Below are positions 23,921 through 32,535 of a DNA stretch of 64,000 nt, one piece after another. The notes under the pieces were generated by a model. That model was not told the DNA's origin. It saw nothing but the letters and a program-made list of their open reading frames with translations, and ran no database searches. Where the stretch lies: positions 1 through 64,000 of the forward strand of contig JBBQWX010000004.1 of assembly GCA_038210185.1 (NCBI GenBank), written 5' to 3'. A program made the translations under genes and the position numbers. The first letter of the stretch is position 1. The number at the start of each line of letters is the position of its first letter. This DNA is from Fodinibacter sp038210185. GTDB lineage: Bacteria; Actinomycetota; Actinomycetes; Actinomycetales; Dermatophilaceae.

Positions 23921-24364
23921 ATGGCCGACCGCACGCAGTCCTCCGTCGAGATCGCCGCCGAGCCCGGCGCGGTCCTCGACGTCATCGCCGACTTCGAGCG
24001 GTATCCGGAGTGGGCGCACGAGGTCACGTCGGCCACGGTGCTCAGTGAGGACGGCGACGGCTGGGCCGACCAGGTCGAGTTCCACCTGCACGCCGGGGCG
24101 ATCAAGGACCACTACGTGCTCGAGTACGACTGGAGCGTCGCGCAGGACGGCACCGGCAGCGTCTCCTGGCATCTCGTGCGCGCCACGCTGCTCAAGGGGC
24201 TCGACGGCACCTACTCCCTGACCCGCACGCCCGCGGGCACCCAGGTCACCTACGACCTCGAGGTCGAGCTGACGATGCCGATGATCGGCCTGCTCAAGCG
24301 CAAGGCCGAGAAGCACATCATCAACCTCGCCCTGACCGAGCTCAAGAAGCGCGCGGAGGGCTGA
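23921..24364 (+). CDS. SRPBCC (START-like) family protein
   Basis: A 147-aa lipid- or hydrophobic-ligand-binding fold of the polyketide cyclase/START type. The typical opening (VEIAAEPGAVLDVIADFERYPEWAHEV) and the long C-terminal helix (GLLKRKAEKHIINLALTELKKRAEG) are clear. It is probably an intracellular carrier or co-factor of lipid metabolism; family member Rv2185c occupies the same position in M. tuberculosis, near fadD15 and the ArsA-like ATPase. No catalytic residues are evident. It lies 8 bp before arsA and is divergent from fadD. Confidence 0.87.
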   Translation: MADRTQSSVEIAAEPGAVLDVIADFERYPEWAHEVTSATVLSEDGDGWADQVEFHLHAGAIKDHYVLEYDWSVAQDGTGSVSWHLVRATLLKGLDGTYSLTRTPAGTQVTYDLEVELTMPMIGLLKRKAEKHIINLALTELKKRAEG

Positions 24365-24372
24365 CCGCCACC

Positions 24373-25574
24373 ATGACCCGCGTCGTCCTCGTCACCGGCA
24401 AGGGAGGCGTCGGCAAGACGACCACCGCCGCCGCGACCGCCGTCCGGGCGGCCCGTTCCGGCCTGCGCACCCTGGTCATGTCGACCGACGCCGCGCACAG
24501 CCTCGGCGACGCCCTCGACGTCGAGCTGCGCACGGCGCAGACCTGGCGGGAGACGACCGAGGTCGAGTCCCACCTGCACGCCCTGGCCGTCGGGGCTCAC
24601 ACGGCCGTCGAGGCCGACTGGCAGGTGGTGCGCGACTACCTGCTGGGGGTGCTCGACGCGATGGGCGTCGATGCCGTCGTCGCCGACGAGCTGACCTCGC
24701 TGCCCGGCGCGGAGGAGGTCACCGCGCTCGCCGCGCTGGCCCACCAGGCCGCGAGCGGCGACTGGGACCTCGTCGTCGTCGACTGCGCACCCACCGCAGA
24801 GACCCTGCGCCAGCCGAGCACCTCGACCGGCTGCTGCCCGCCCAACGGCGCCTGCTCACCGTGCTGCGCCCGGCCGCGTCGGCGGCCACCGGCGTTCCGG
24901 TCCCCGGCCCCGAGGTGCTGCTCGTGCTGCGGGCGTGGCGCGAGCTGATGGTCGAGGTGCGCACCCTGCTCACCTCCGCCCGGGCGAGCGTGCGGGTGGT
25001 GCTCACTCCCGAGCGCGTCGTCATCGCCGAGAGCAGGCGGGTGCTCACCTCGCTGTCACTGCACGGGTATGCCGTCGACGCCGTCGTGGTGAACCGCCTG
25101 CTGCCGGCCGCCGTTCCGGGCGACACCGACCCCTGGCGCACCGCGTGGACCACCGCCCAGGCCACCGGCCTGGAGCAGGTGCGTGAGTCCTTCCACGGCA
25201 TCCCACTGCTGTGTGCGCCCTACCTCGCCGGCGAGCCGATCGGCGTCGACGCCCTCGACGCCCTGGCCGGCGTCACCGGCGCCGACGGCCGGCCCGCTCC
25301 CGGCCTCCTGGACGACGTCGAGGTGCCGCGCATGCGCGTCGAGGCCGACGGCGCCGACTTCGTGCTCACCCTGCCGCTGCCGCTCGTGTCGGCCGGGATG
25401 GTCGGCATGGCCCGCCGCGAGGACGACCTGCTCCTCGAGGTCGGGGGGCAGCGTCGTGTCGTCACCCTGCCGTCGGTGCTGCGCCGGTGCATCGTGCGCG
25501 GTGCCGCGGTGGGCAGCGGAGAGCTGCGGGTGCGCTTCGAGCGTGACGAGGAGCTGTGGGCCAGTGGGCGCTGA
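24373..25574 (+). pseudogene. ArsA-family ATPase, frameshifted
   Basis: A two-frame reading of an anion-transporting/Get3-like ATPase. The first frame (24373 onward) has the deviant Walker A VTGKGGVGKTTTAAATA, switch I MSTDAAHSLGDAL and the switch II region VVVDCAPTAETLR. The reading then breaks near 24811-24815. The second frame resumes with EHLDRLLPAQRRLLTVLRP and continues through the C-terminal domain to the TGA at 25574. Compared with the usual ETLRLLALPEHL stretch, about 10 nt appear to be missing. As written, no full-length ATPase can be made without frameshifting. An assembly or sequencing error cannot be excluded. The orthologue is Rv2184c. Confidence 0.82.
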
Positions 25575-25590
25575 TCGGTGGGACGAGCAG

Positions 25591-26094
25591 GTGGGGTCGG
25601 TGGCCGACGAGGCGACCAGGCTCCTGCAGAGCCTGCGGCGCACCACCGAGGAGGCCGGCCGGTCCGCGGCCGAGGAGGCGGCCGACCCGCCCGGTCCGAC
25701 CCCCCGTGCGCCGCGTGCCGGGATGCCGTCCGCGGCCGTTCCCGGTGCCGTTCCCGATGCCGGTCTCGGTGGCGGCGGCACTGACACGTCGCCCCACGAC
25801 CCGGCGTGCACCTGGTGCCCGCTCTGCCGGGGCGCGGCGGTCGTCCGGTCGCTGAGCCCGGAGACCCTGACCCGACTGGCCGACCTCGCCGCACTCGCGG
25901 CAACGGTGCTCACCGACCTCGCGAGCACGCGCCGGCCGGCCGACCCCGCGGCCTCCGGCACCGACCCGGCGCGAAGTTCCGCCCCGGGCGCGACCGGGCG
26001 AGCGGCCGCGCGACCGCGGCGCGCGCACCCTGCCCCGAGCGCACCCATCCAGGTGCGTGACGCCGACGACCCGCAGGAGGCACCCCGTGGCTGA
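25591..26094 (+). CDS. DUF5304-like hypothetical protein
   Basis: A 167-aa cytoplasmic protein with an N-terminal helix (DEATRLLQSLRRTTEEA), a long Pro/Ala/Gly-rich linker, and a C-terminal segment with a cysteine motif PACTWCPLCRGAAVVRSLSPETL that could bind a metal. Similar CTWCPLCR proteins accompany the ArsA/SRPBCC pair in actinobacteria (from memory). The start is GTG at 25591 (or GTG at 25600), 17 bp after the arsA stop. Its last codons overlap the glucokinase start by 8 bp. Role unknown. Confidence 0.7.
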   Translation: MGSVADEATRLLQSLRRTTEEAGRSAAEEAADPPGPTPRAPRAGMPSAAVPGAVPDAGLGGGGTDTSPHDPACTWCPLCRGAAVVRSLSPETLTRLADLAALAATVLTDLASTRRPADPAASGTDPARSSAPGATGRAAARPRRAHPAPSAPIQVRDADDPQEAPRG

Positions 26095-27064
26095 CAGTCC
26101 CCTCGCCATCGGCATCGACATCGGTGGCACCAAGGTCGCGGGCGGCATCGTCGACGCCGACGGCCAGGTGCTCGCGCGGGCACGCCGCGACACCCCGCAC
26201 CGGTCGACCACCCCGCGCGTCGTCGAGGACACCATCGTCTCCGTGGTGGAGGAGCTGCTCGCCGGCACCACCGACGACATCGCCGCGGTCGGCATCGGGG
26301 CCGCCGGGTTCGTCGCCACCGACCGGGCCACGGTGGTCTTCGCACCGCATCTCTCGTGGCGCAACGAGCCCCTGCGTGAGGCGCTCGGCCAGCGGCTGCC
26401 GCTGCCGATCTTCGTCGACAACGACGCCAACGCCGCCGTGTGGGCCGAGTACCGCTTCGGCGCCGGCCGCGGCGAGAGCCATCTCGTCATGGTCAACCTC
26501 GGCACCGGCATCGGCGGCGGCATCGTGCTCGACGGTCGCGTCATCCGTGGCCGCTACGGCATCGCGGGCGAGTTCGGGCACATGCAGGTCGTGCCCGACG
26601 GCATCCGCTGCGAGTGCGGGAACAAGGGTTGCTGGGAGCAGTACGCCTCGGGCAACGCCCTGGTCCGCGAGGCGCGCGCGCTGATCTCGGCGGGCAGCCC
26701 CGTCGTGTCCGACCTGTTCGACCGGGTGGGCGGGCGACCCGAGGACCTCACCGGCCCGCTGGTCACCGAAGCCGCCCGCGACGGCGACCCGCTCGGGCGC
26801 GAGCTGCTCAGCGAGATCGGCCGTTGGCTCGGCATCGGGATGGCCGACCTGGCGGCGGCGCTCGACCCCGGCACGTTCGTCGTCGGCGGTGGCGTCAGCG
26901 CCGCCGGTGACCTGCTTCTCGGTCCCGCCCGCGAGGCGTTCCGCCGCCAGCTGACCGGTCGTGGGTACCGGCCCGAGGCCGCGATCGTAGCCGCCCAGCT
27001 CGGCAACGAGGCTGGCCTGGTCGGCGCCGCCGACCTCGCCCGCACCGACGTCGTCAGCGGCTGA
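26087..27064 (+). CDS. ROK-family glucokinase
   Basis: A 325-aa sugar kinase of the ROK family, most like actinobacterial ATP-dependent glucokinase, which makes glucose-6-phosphate. The phosphate-binding GIDIGGTKVAGGIVD, the catalytic aspartate motif VDNDANAAVWAEY, the ROK signature through GEFGHMQV, and the zinc motif CECGNKGCWEQYAS are all visible. The GTG at 26087 has CAGGAGG 6 nt upstream and overlaps the previous gene by 8 bp. Product specificity (ATP versus polyphosphate) cannot be read from the sequence. Confidence 0.9.
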   Translation: MADSPLAIGIDIGGTKVAGGIVDADGQVLARARRDTPHRSTTPRVVEDTIVSVVEELLAGTTDDIAAVGIGAAGFVATDRATVVFAPHLSWRNEPLREALGQRLPLPIFVDNDANAAVWAEYRFGAGRGESHLVMVNLGTGIGGGIVLDGRVIRGRYGIAGEFGHMQVVPDGIRCECGNKGCWEQYASGNALVREARALISAGSPVVSDLFDRVGGRPEDLTGPLVTEAARDGDPLGRELLSEIGRWLGIGMADLAAALDPGTFVVGGGVSAAGDLLLGPAREAFRRQLTGRGYRPEAAIVAAQLGNEAGLVGAADLARTDVVSG

Positions 27065-27072
27065 GCCCGACG

Positions 27073-27753
27073 GTGCCGGCCGTGCGGGTCGCGAGCTACA
27101 ACACCCGCGACTTCCTCGACGACCACCACCTCGCAGCCCGGGTGGTGCGCGCCGTCGACCCCGACGTGCTGTGCCTGCAGGAGGTGCCGCGGCGGCTGCT
27201 CGGCGGCCGGCGGGTCGCGCGGTTCGCCGCCGCCTGCGGGCTGCACTGGCCGGGGCGGCACCGGGGCAGCGGAGGCACCACGGTGCTCACGTCCGACCGG
27301 GTGCACGTCGTGGGGGCCGAGCACCGGCGCCTGCCGGTGCACTGGCCGGACCGCACCCGGGGGTTCGCCGTGGTTCGCGTCGGCCTCCCGGGCGGCGGTG
27401 ATCTGACTGCGGTGTCGGTGCACCTCAGCCTCAAGGCGCAGGAGAGGGTGACCCACACCGAACGGATCCTCGAGGTGATCGCCGACCGAGGGCCGCTGGT
27501 CCTGGCCGGCGACCTCAACGAGGACTCCACCGGCGGCGCCTGGCGGCTGCTCGACGTGCCCGACCGGCTGCGCCTGGTGTCGCCGGACCGGCCGACCTAC
27601 CCGGCGCGCGCGCCCCGGCGCCGCCTCGACGTCGTCTTCGCCTCGCCGCAGCTGAGGGTGCTGCCGCACCGGGAGGTGAGCCTGCCGGATGCCGTGTACG
27701 CGGCGGCCAGCGACCACCGCCCCACCTGGGTCGACCTCGATGTCGACGGTTGA
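27073..27753 (+). CDS. Endonuclease/exonuclease/phosphatase (EEP) family hydrolase
   Basis: A 226-aa EEP-fold metal-dependent phosphoesterase. Motifs are VASYNTRDF (metal-contacting Asn), VLCLQEVPRR (Glu), VSVHLSLKAQ (His), LVLAGDLNEDS (Asp-Asn pair) and the final ASDHRPTWVDL (Asp-His pair). Compact size and no signal peptide suggest a cytoplasmic enzyme; the substrate could be nucleic acid or a phospholipid-like molecule. It follows glucokinase by 8 bp and is probably its operon mate. The hydrogenase operon starts about 110 bp downstream. Confidence 0.87.
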   Translation: MPAVRVASYNTRDFLDDHHLAARVVRAVDPDVLCLQEVPRRLLGGRRVARFAAACGLHWPGRHRGSGGTTVLTSDRVHVVGAEHRRLPVHWPDRTRGFAVVRVGLPGGGDLTAVSVHLSLKAQERVTHTERILEVIADRGPLVLAGDLNEDSTGGAWRLLDVPDRLRLVSPDRPTYPARAPRRRLDVVFASPQLRVLPHREVSLPDAVYAAASDHRPTWVDLDVDG

Positions 27754-27815
27754 ACGACGGGCGCCGCCAGGGAGAACCGCGCCACATGTCGCAGTGGCGG
27801 CCGGGCGGGCGGTCC

Positions 27816-27844
27816 TACAGTGGAGCGGAGAAGAATCGCGATTC
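27816..27844 (+). promoter_or_regulatory. Putative hydrogenase-operon promoter and 12-bp palindrome
   Basis: TACAGT (27816-27821) fits the -10 consensus. Just downstream, GAATCGCGATTC (27833-27844) is a perfect 12-bp palindrome placed where a repressor would block transcription. No other gene in the window is seen with this motif; the regulator is unknown. The ATG of the first hydrogenase gene is 21 bp further on. Confidence 0.5.
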
Positions 27845-27865
27845 CTGAGCGCCCTGGGAGGGGCC

Positions 27866-29062
27866 ATGGTGGAGACGCGGCTGATCGAGGTCGGCGGCCT
27901 GCAGGCGCTGGTCGACGGCCTGCGGGCCCGGGGTTTCGCCGTGCTCGGTCCCACGCTCCGGTCGGGAGCGATCGTCAACGCCCCGCTCACCAGCATCGAC
28001 GACCTGCCACGCGGCTGGGGTGACGACCAGGGCCCCGCACACTACCGGCTGCGTCGGCGCGACGACGAGGCGTACTTCGGCTACGCGGCGGGTGCGCAGT
28101 CGGCCAAGCCCGTCTTCTTCCCCGCTGACCAGCTGCTGTGGCGGGGGCGGCGCACGGCCGACGAGCACGGCTTCGTGGTCGACACCGGTGGGGACGAGGC
28201 CGCAGCGGCTGGGGAGCCGGACGGGCCGGTTGCGCTCCTCGGGCTGCGGTCGTGCGACCTGAGCGCGCTCGGCATCCATGACACGGTGCTCGCCGGGCGA
28301 CGTGCGGTCGACGCGCACTACGCCCGGCGACGCGACGACGCGTTCGTCGTGGCGGTCGCGTGCTCCGACCCCGGCGGCACCTGCTTCTGCGTCTCGATGG
28401 GCACCGGCCCGCGGCCCGAGGCGGGGCGGGGGGCACCGTTCGACCTGTCGCTGACCGAGCTACTCGACGACGTCCACCGGTTCGTGGTCGAGGTGGGCAC
28501 CGACCGCGGTCGCGAGCTGCTCGACGCGATCGGGGCGCCGACGGCTCCGGCCCGGGACGTGGAGGCCGCGGCCCGGGTGACCGAGCGGGCGACCCGGCGG
28601 ATGGGGCGCCGGCTCGAGACCGACGGGCTCAAGGAACTGCTCTACGCCAGCGTGGACAGCCCCCGGTGGGACGACGTCGCCGCGCGCTGCCTGTCCTGCA
28701 CCAACTGCACCATGGTGTGCCCGACCTGCTTCTGCACGACCGTCGAGGACGTCTCCGACCTGACCGGGCACGAGGCGGAACGGCACCGGGTGTGGGACTC
28801 CTGCTTCGACGCAGACTTCTCCTACATCCACGGCGGCGTCGTGCGTGAGTCGGCGAGGTCGCGCTACCGGCAGTGGATGACCCACAAGCTGGCCTCCTGG
28901 CAGGACCAGTTCGGCTCCTCCGGCTGCGTGGGTTGCGGCCGCTGCCTCACGTGGTGCCCGGCGGCGATCGACATCACGGCGGAGGCGGCGGCCCTTCGCG
29001 CAGCGCCCGGTTCGAACCTCCCGGTCCGACTTCCCGCCGCCCCGACCGGCTCACACGAGTAG
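27866..29062 (+). CDS. hydB: [NiFe] hydrogenase beta subunit (HydB-like, 4Fe-4S)
   Basis: A 398-aa iron-sulfur subunit of a cytosolic hydrogenase that resembles the beta subunit of sulfhydrogenases (group 3b). Two ferredoxin-type cysteine clusters are visible: CLSCTNCTMVCPTCFC near 275-290 and CVGCGRCLTWCP near 354-365. The N-terminal two-thirds has the family pattern including LLGLRSCDLSALGIHD and FVVAVACSDPGGTCFC. It passes electrons between the small subunit and the diaphorase. The ATG at 27866 follows a GGGAGGGG site. It opens a nine-gene operon. Confidence 0.9.
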   Translation: MVETRLIEVGGLQALVDGLRARGFAVLGPTLRSGAIVNAPLTSIDDLPRGWGDDQGPAHYRLRRRDDEAYFGYAAGAQSAKPVFFPADQLLWRGRRTADEHGFVVDTGGDEAAAAGEPDGPVALLGLRSCDLSALGIHDTVLAGRRAVDAHYARRRDDAFVVAVACSDPGGTCFCVSMGTGPRPEAGRGAPFDLSLTELLDDVHRFVVEVGTDRGRELLDAIGAPTAPARDVEAAARVTERATRRMGRRLETDGLKELLYASVDSPRWDDVAARCLSCTNCTMVCPTCFCTTVEDVSDLTGHEAERHRVWDSCFDADFSYIHGGVVRESARSRYRQWMTHKLASWQDQFGSSGCVGCGRCLTWCPAAIDITAEAAALRAAPGSNLPVRLPAAPTGSHE

Positions 29063-29073
29063 CGGAGGTGCCC

Positions 29074-29535
29074 ATGCAGACCATCGCCGAGTACCTGCCG
29101 CACCACCCGTTCTTCGCGTGCCTGGACGAGTCGGTCGCAACCCTGGTGGCCGGGTGCGCGGTGAACATGCACTTCCGCCCCGGCCAGCACCTCTTCCACG
29201 AGGGCGACCCGGCCGACACGTTCTACGTCGTCCGGCGCGGCCGGGTCACCCTCGAGGTGCACGCTCCGGCCGGGCCGTCCGTGGTCGTCGACACCGCGCA
29301 CGAGGACGACGTGGTCGGGTGGTCCTGGCTCGTGCCGCCGTTCCGGTGCCGCTACGACGCCCGGGCGACGGAGGAGACCAGCACGATCGCCTTCGACGGC
29401 GCGTGCCTGCGCGCCAAGGGGCAGGCCGACCCTGCGGTCGGCTACGCCCTGCTCCAACGGGTCGTGACGGTGATGGAGTCCCGGCTGCACTCGACGCGAA
29501 CCCGACTGCTCGACCTCTACGGGTCCACGACATGA
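29074..29535 (+). CDS. Cyclic nucleotide-binding (Crp-fold) domain protein in hydrogenase operon
   Basis: A 153-aa protein that is only a cNMP-binding beta-roll: RPGQHLFHEGDPADTFYVVRRGRVTLEV matches the Crp/PKA fold. There is no helix-turn-helix, so it cannot bind DNA as a Crp regulator. The phosphate-binding cassette (FGE-x-A-L in true cAMP binders) is not evident; the segment reads VVGWSWLVPPFRCRYDARAT, which matches the GWSWLV-type non-cAMP variants. It is therefore likely a structural or allosteric subunit of the hydrogenase. It lies 11 bp after hydB and shares an ATGA overlap with hydG. Confidence 0.82.
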   Translation: MQTIAEYLPHHPFFACLDESVATLVAGCAVNMHFRPGQHLFHEGDPADTFYVVRRGRVTLEVHAPAGPSVVVDTAHEDDVVGWSWLVPPFRCRYDARATEETSTIAFDGACLRAKGQADPAVGYALLQRVVTVMESRLHSTRTRLLDLYGSTT

Positions 29536-30389
29536 TGTCGACCACCGGCCCCCGACGGAGCGCCACCGAGGACCCCTTCCTCCCGCGCAGCTTCGTCGTC
29601 CGCCACCACCGCCAGGACACCCGCGACACCTACACGCTCGTGCTCGAGCCTGCCGACGGCGCCCCGATGGCGTTCGCGGCCGGCCAGTTCACGATGATGC
29701 ACGCGTTCGGCGCGGGGGAGGCGCCGATCTCGATCAGCGGCGACCCGGCACGAACCGACCTGTTGGAGCACACCATCCGCGACGTCGGTGCCGTCACCCA
29801 CGCGCTCGTGCACGCCTCTCCCGGAACCGAGCTCGGCATCCGGGGTCCGTACGGCAACGGCTGGGACGTCGCGTCCGGGCGGGGCGGTGACGTGGTGTTC
29901 GTCGCCGGCGGCATCGGGCTCGCGCCCCTGCGGCCGGCGATCCTCGAGGTCTGCGCCTCCCGTGCCGACTACGGCCGGGTGCTGCTCCTCTACGGTGCGC
30001 GCACCCCGGAGGACATCCTCTTCGGCGACGACCTGCGCCGCTGGGCGGCCGACCACGGAGTCGCCGTGCAGGTCACCGTCGACAACGGCCAGCACGCCTG
30101 GCGAGGCCGGGTCGGCCTGGTGACCCAGCTCGTCGCGCGTGGTGGTTTCGACGCGTCGAACACCCTGGCGCTCGTCTGTGGACCCGAGGTGATGATGCGG
30201 TACGCGGCGTCGGCGCTCGCCGAGCGCGGTGTGCCCCGGCGCCGGCTGCGCTTGTCGATGGAACGCAACATGAAGTGCGGCGTGGGCTTGTGCGGGCACT
30301 GCCAGCTGCGTGAGGTCTTCCTCTGCGTGGACGGCCCGGTGCTCACCTACGAGGTGCTCGAGCCCCTCATGGCCAGAGCGGAGCTGTAG
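29532..30389 (+). CDS. hydG: Hydrogenase gamma subunit (FAD/NAD(P)-binding diaphorase)
   Basis: A 285-aa ferredoxin-NADP reductase-like subunit that links the hydrogenase to NAD(P)H. The FAD-binding beta-barrel (FAAGQFTMMHAF...APISISGDP), the NAD(P)-binding FVAGGIGLAPLRPA, and the late CGPEVMM are followed by the cysteine motif CGVGLCGHCQ near the C-terminus for a 2Fe-2S cluster. The family signature RLSMERNMKCGVGLCGHC is diagnostic for sulfhydrogenase gamma subunits. The ATG at 29532 is coupled to the preceding gene by a 4-bp overlap. Cofactor choice (NADP versus NAD) is inferred from group 3b membership. Confidence 0.9.
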   Translation: MMSTTGPRRSATEDPFLPRSFVVRHHRQDTRDTYTLVLEPADGAPMAFAAGQFTMMHAFGAGEAPISISGDPARTDLLEHTIRDVGAVTHALVHASPGTELGIRGPYGNGWDVASGRGGDVVFVAGGIGLAPLRPAILEVCASRADYGRVLLLYGARTPEDILFGDDLRRWAADHGVAVQVTVDNGQHAWRGRVGLVTQLVARGGFDASNTLALVCGPEVMMRYAASALAERGVPRRRLRLSMERNMKCGVGLCGHCQLREVFLCVDGPVLTYEVLEPLMARAEL

Positions 30390-30391
30390 CG

Positions 30392-31228
30392 ATGTCCCTC
30401 GACGCGAGCCACGGCAGCGAGCACGTGCAGGCCCACCGGGGGAGGCCGACGCTGGCGGTGTGGAAGTTCGCCTCCTGCGACGGGTGCCAGCTGACCCTCC
30501 TCAACTGCGAGGACGAGCTGATCCCGCTGGCAGGAGCAATGGACATCGCCTACTTCCCCGAGGCCACGCGCGCCGTCGTCGAGGGGCCCTACGACGTGTC
30601 GCTCGTCGAGGGGTCGATCACCACGCCCGAGGAGCTCGAGCGCATCCAGCACGTCCGCGAGGTGTCCCGACGGCTGATCACGATCGGCGCCTGCGCCACC
30701 GCGGGCGGCATCCAGGCGCTGCGCAACTTCGGCGACGTCGCGCAGTTCCGGTCCATCGTCTACGCGCACCCCGAGTACCTCGCGACGCTGTCGCGGTCGA
30801 CGCCCGTCTCGGCCCACGTGGCCGTCGACTTCGAGCTGCGCGGCTGCCCGATCGACAAGCACCAGCTCCTGGAGGTGCTGGCCGCCTCGCTGCAGGGCCG
30901 CACCCCGCGGATCCCGTCGTACAGCGTGTGCGTGGAGTGCAAGCGGCGCGGCACGGTGTGCGTGACGGTGGCCCACGGAACCCCGTGCCTCGGCCCGGTC
31001 ACCCACGCCGGGTGCGGCGCCCTGTGCCCGACCTTCGACCGCGGCTGCTACGGCTGCTTCGGGCCGCAGGACACGCCGAACACGATGTCGATCGCGGCCC
31101 GGCTCACGGAGCTCGGGATGAGCGAGCCCGAGGTGGTGCGGATCTTCCGCACCTTCAACGCGGCATCCGAGCCCTTCCGGCGTGAGAGCGAGCGACACGA
31201 GACCGCGACGCGGGAGGTGACCCCGTGA
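30392..31228 (+). CDS. hydD: [NiFe] hydrogenase small (delta) subunit
   Basis: A 278-aa Fe-S electron-transfer subunit related to NuoB. The proximal cluster ligands begin at SCDGCQLTLLNCEDE (Cys29, Cys32), with a further cysteine in ITIGACATAGG and one in ELRGCPIDK. The C-terminal half has many more cysteines (CVECKRRGTVC... CGALCPTFDRGCYGCFGP) for two extra clusters. No twin-arginine signal peptide is present, so the enzyme is cytosolic. It starts 2 bp after hydG; the stop overlaps the hydA start as GTGA. Confidence 0.94.
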   Translation: MSLDASHGSEHVQAHRGRPTLAVWKFASCDGCQLTLLNCEDELIPLAGAMDIAYFPEATRAVVEGPYDVSLVEGSITTPEELERIQHVREVSRRLITIGACATAGGIQALRNFGDVAQFRSIVYAHPEYLATLSRSTPVSAHVAVDFELRGCPIDKHQLLEVLAASLQGRTPRIPSYSVCVECKRRGTVCVTVAHGTPCLGPVTHAGCGALCPTFDRGCYGCFGPQDTPNTMSIAARLTELGMSEPEVVRIFRTFNAASEPFRRESERHETATREVTP

Positions 31229-32535
31229 GCCACAAGCTCACCGACGGCGGACAGGTCATGCACGTGGGCACCCTGGCCCGGGTCGAGGGCGAGGGTGCCA
31301 TGCACATCGAGTACCACGACGGCGTGGTCACCGACGTGCAGCTGCGGATCTACGAGCCCCCACGGTTCTACGAGGCGTTCCTACGCGGCCGGGCCCACAC
31401 CGAGCCGCCGGACATCACCGCGCGGATCTGCGGCATCTGCCCGGTGGCGTACCAGACCAGCGCGTGTTGGGCGATCGAGGACGCCTGCGGGGTCGAGGTG
31501 CCCGAGGAGATCGCTTCGATGCGCCGGCTCCTGTACTGCGGGGAGTGGATCGAGAGCCACGCGCTGCACGTCTTCCTGCTCCACGCCCCCGACTTCCTCG
31601 GCTACGACGGCGCCATCGAGATGGCGGCCGACCACCCGGACGTGGTGGAGCGCGGGCTGCGCATCAAGAAGGCCGGCAACGACCTGATGGAGGTCGTCGG
31701 CGGTCGCTCGATCCACCCCGTCAACGTGCGCGTCGGAGGCTTCTACCGGATGCCGTCGCGCGAGGAGCTGCGCTCGGTCCGCGGCCGGGTCGAGCGGGCC
31801 CGCGACGACGCCATGGCCACCGTGCAGCTGGTCGCCGGGTTCGACTTCCCGGACATGGAGCAGCCCTACGAGTACCTCTCGCTGCGGGCGGAGCAGGGTT
31901 ACCCGATCGAGGCGGGCAGCGTCGTGACCTCCTCGGGCGGAGCCTTCGCCGTGCGCGACTTCCCGAGCCATGTCCGAGAGTTCCACGTCGAGCACTCCAA
32001 CGCGCTGCACGCCCGCCTCGACGGTTCGCCCGAGCCCTACGTCGTCGGCCCGCTCGCGCGGTACTCGCTCAACTCCGACCGGCTCTCCGACGCGGCCCGT
32101 GCTGCTGCGAGCGCGGCGGGCCTGGGACCGGTGTGCCGCAACCCGTTCCGCTCCATCGTGGTCCGGGCGGTCGAGCTCGTCGAGGCGTGCACCGAGGCGC
32201 TGCGGATCATCGACGGCTGGAGCGACGGGGTCGCGCCGAGCGTGCCGGTCCCGCCACGGGCGGGGGAGGGCTTCGGGGCCAGCGAAGCCCCACGGGGAAC
32301 GCTGTTCCACCGCTACGTCCTCGACGACGAGGGCATCATTCGCGACGCGCAGATCGTGCCGCCGACCTCGCAGAACCAGGCGAGCGTCGAGGCCGACCTG
32401 CGCCGGCTCGTCGAGGCCTGGTCCGACCTCGACGACCACGCCCTGCAGCACCGCTGCGAGCAGGCGATCCGCAACTACGACCCGTGCATCTCGTGCGCGA
32501 CCCATTTCCTCGACCTCACGGTGGACCGCCGATGA
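31225..32535 (+). CDS. hydA: [NiFe] hydrogenase large (alpha) subunit, group 3b-like
   Basis: The 436-aa catalytic subunit holding the NiFe(CN)2CO centre for reversible H2 oxidation or production. The L1 cysteine pair is in ARICGICPVAYQ (Cys69, Cys72), the pattern of group 3b enzymes; the L2 pair is DPCISCATH (Cys421, Cys424, His427). A 9-residue C-terminal tail (FLDLTVDRR) follows His427, showing that proteolytic maturation is still required; the matching endopeptidase is the next gene. GTG at 31225 overlaps the hydD stop. Group assignment is from motifs only and should be treated as probable. Confidence 0.94.
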   Translation: MSHKLTDGGQVMHVGTLARVEGEGAMHIEYHDGVVTDVQLRIYEPPRFYEAFLRGRAHTEPPDITARICGICPVAYQTSACWAIEDACGVEVPEEIASMRRLLYCGEWIESHALHVFLLHAPDFLGYDGAIEMAADHPDVVERGLRIKKAGNDLMEVVGGRSIHPVNVRVGGFYRMPSREELRSVRGRVERARDDAMATVQLVAGFDFPDMEQPYEYLSLRAEQGYPIEAGSVVTSSGGAFAVRDFPSHVREFHVEHSNALHARLDGSPEPYVVGPLARYSLNSDRLSDAARAAASAAGLGPVCRNPFRSIVVRAVELVEACTEALRIIDGWSDGVAPSVPVPPRAGEGFGASEAPRGTLFHRYVLDDEGIIRDAQIVPPTSQNQASVEADLRRLVEAWSDLDDHALQHRCEQAIRNYDPCISCATHFLDLTVDRR

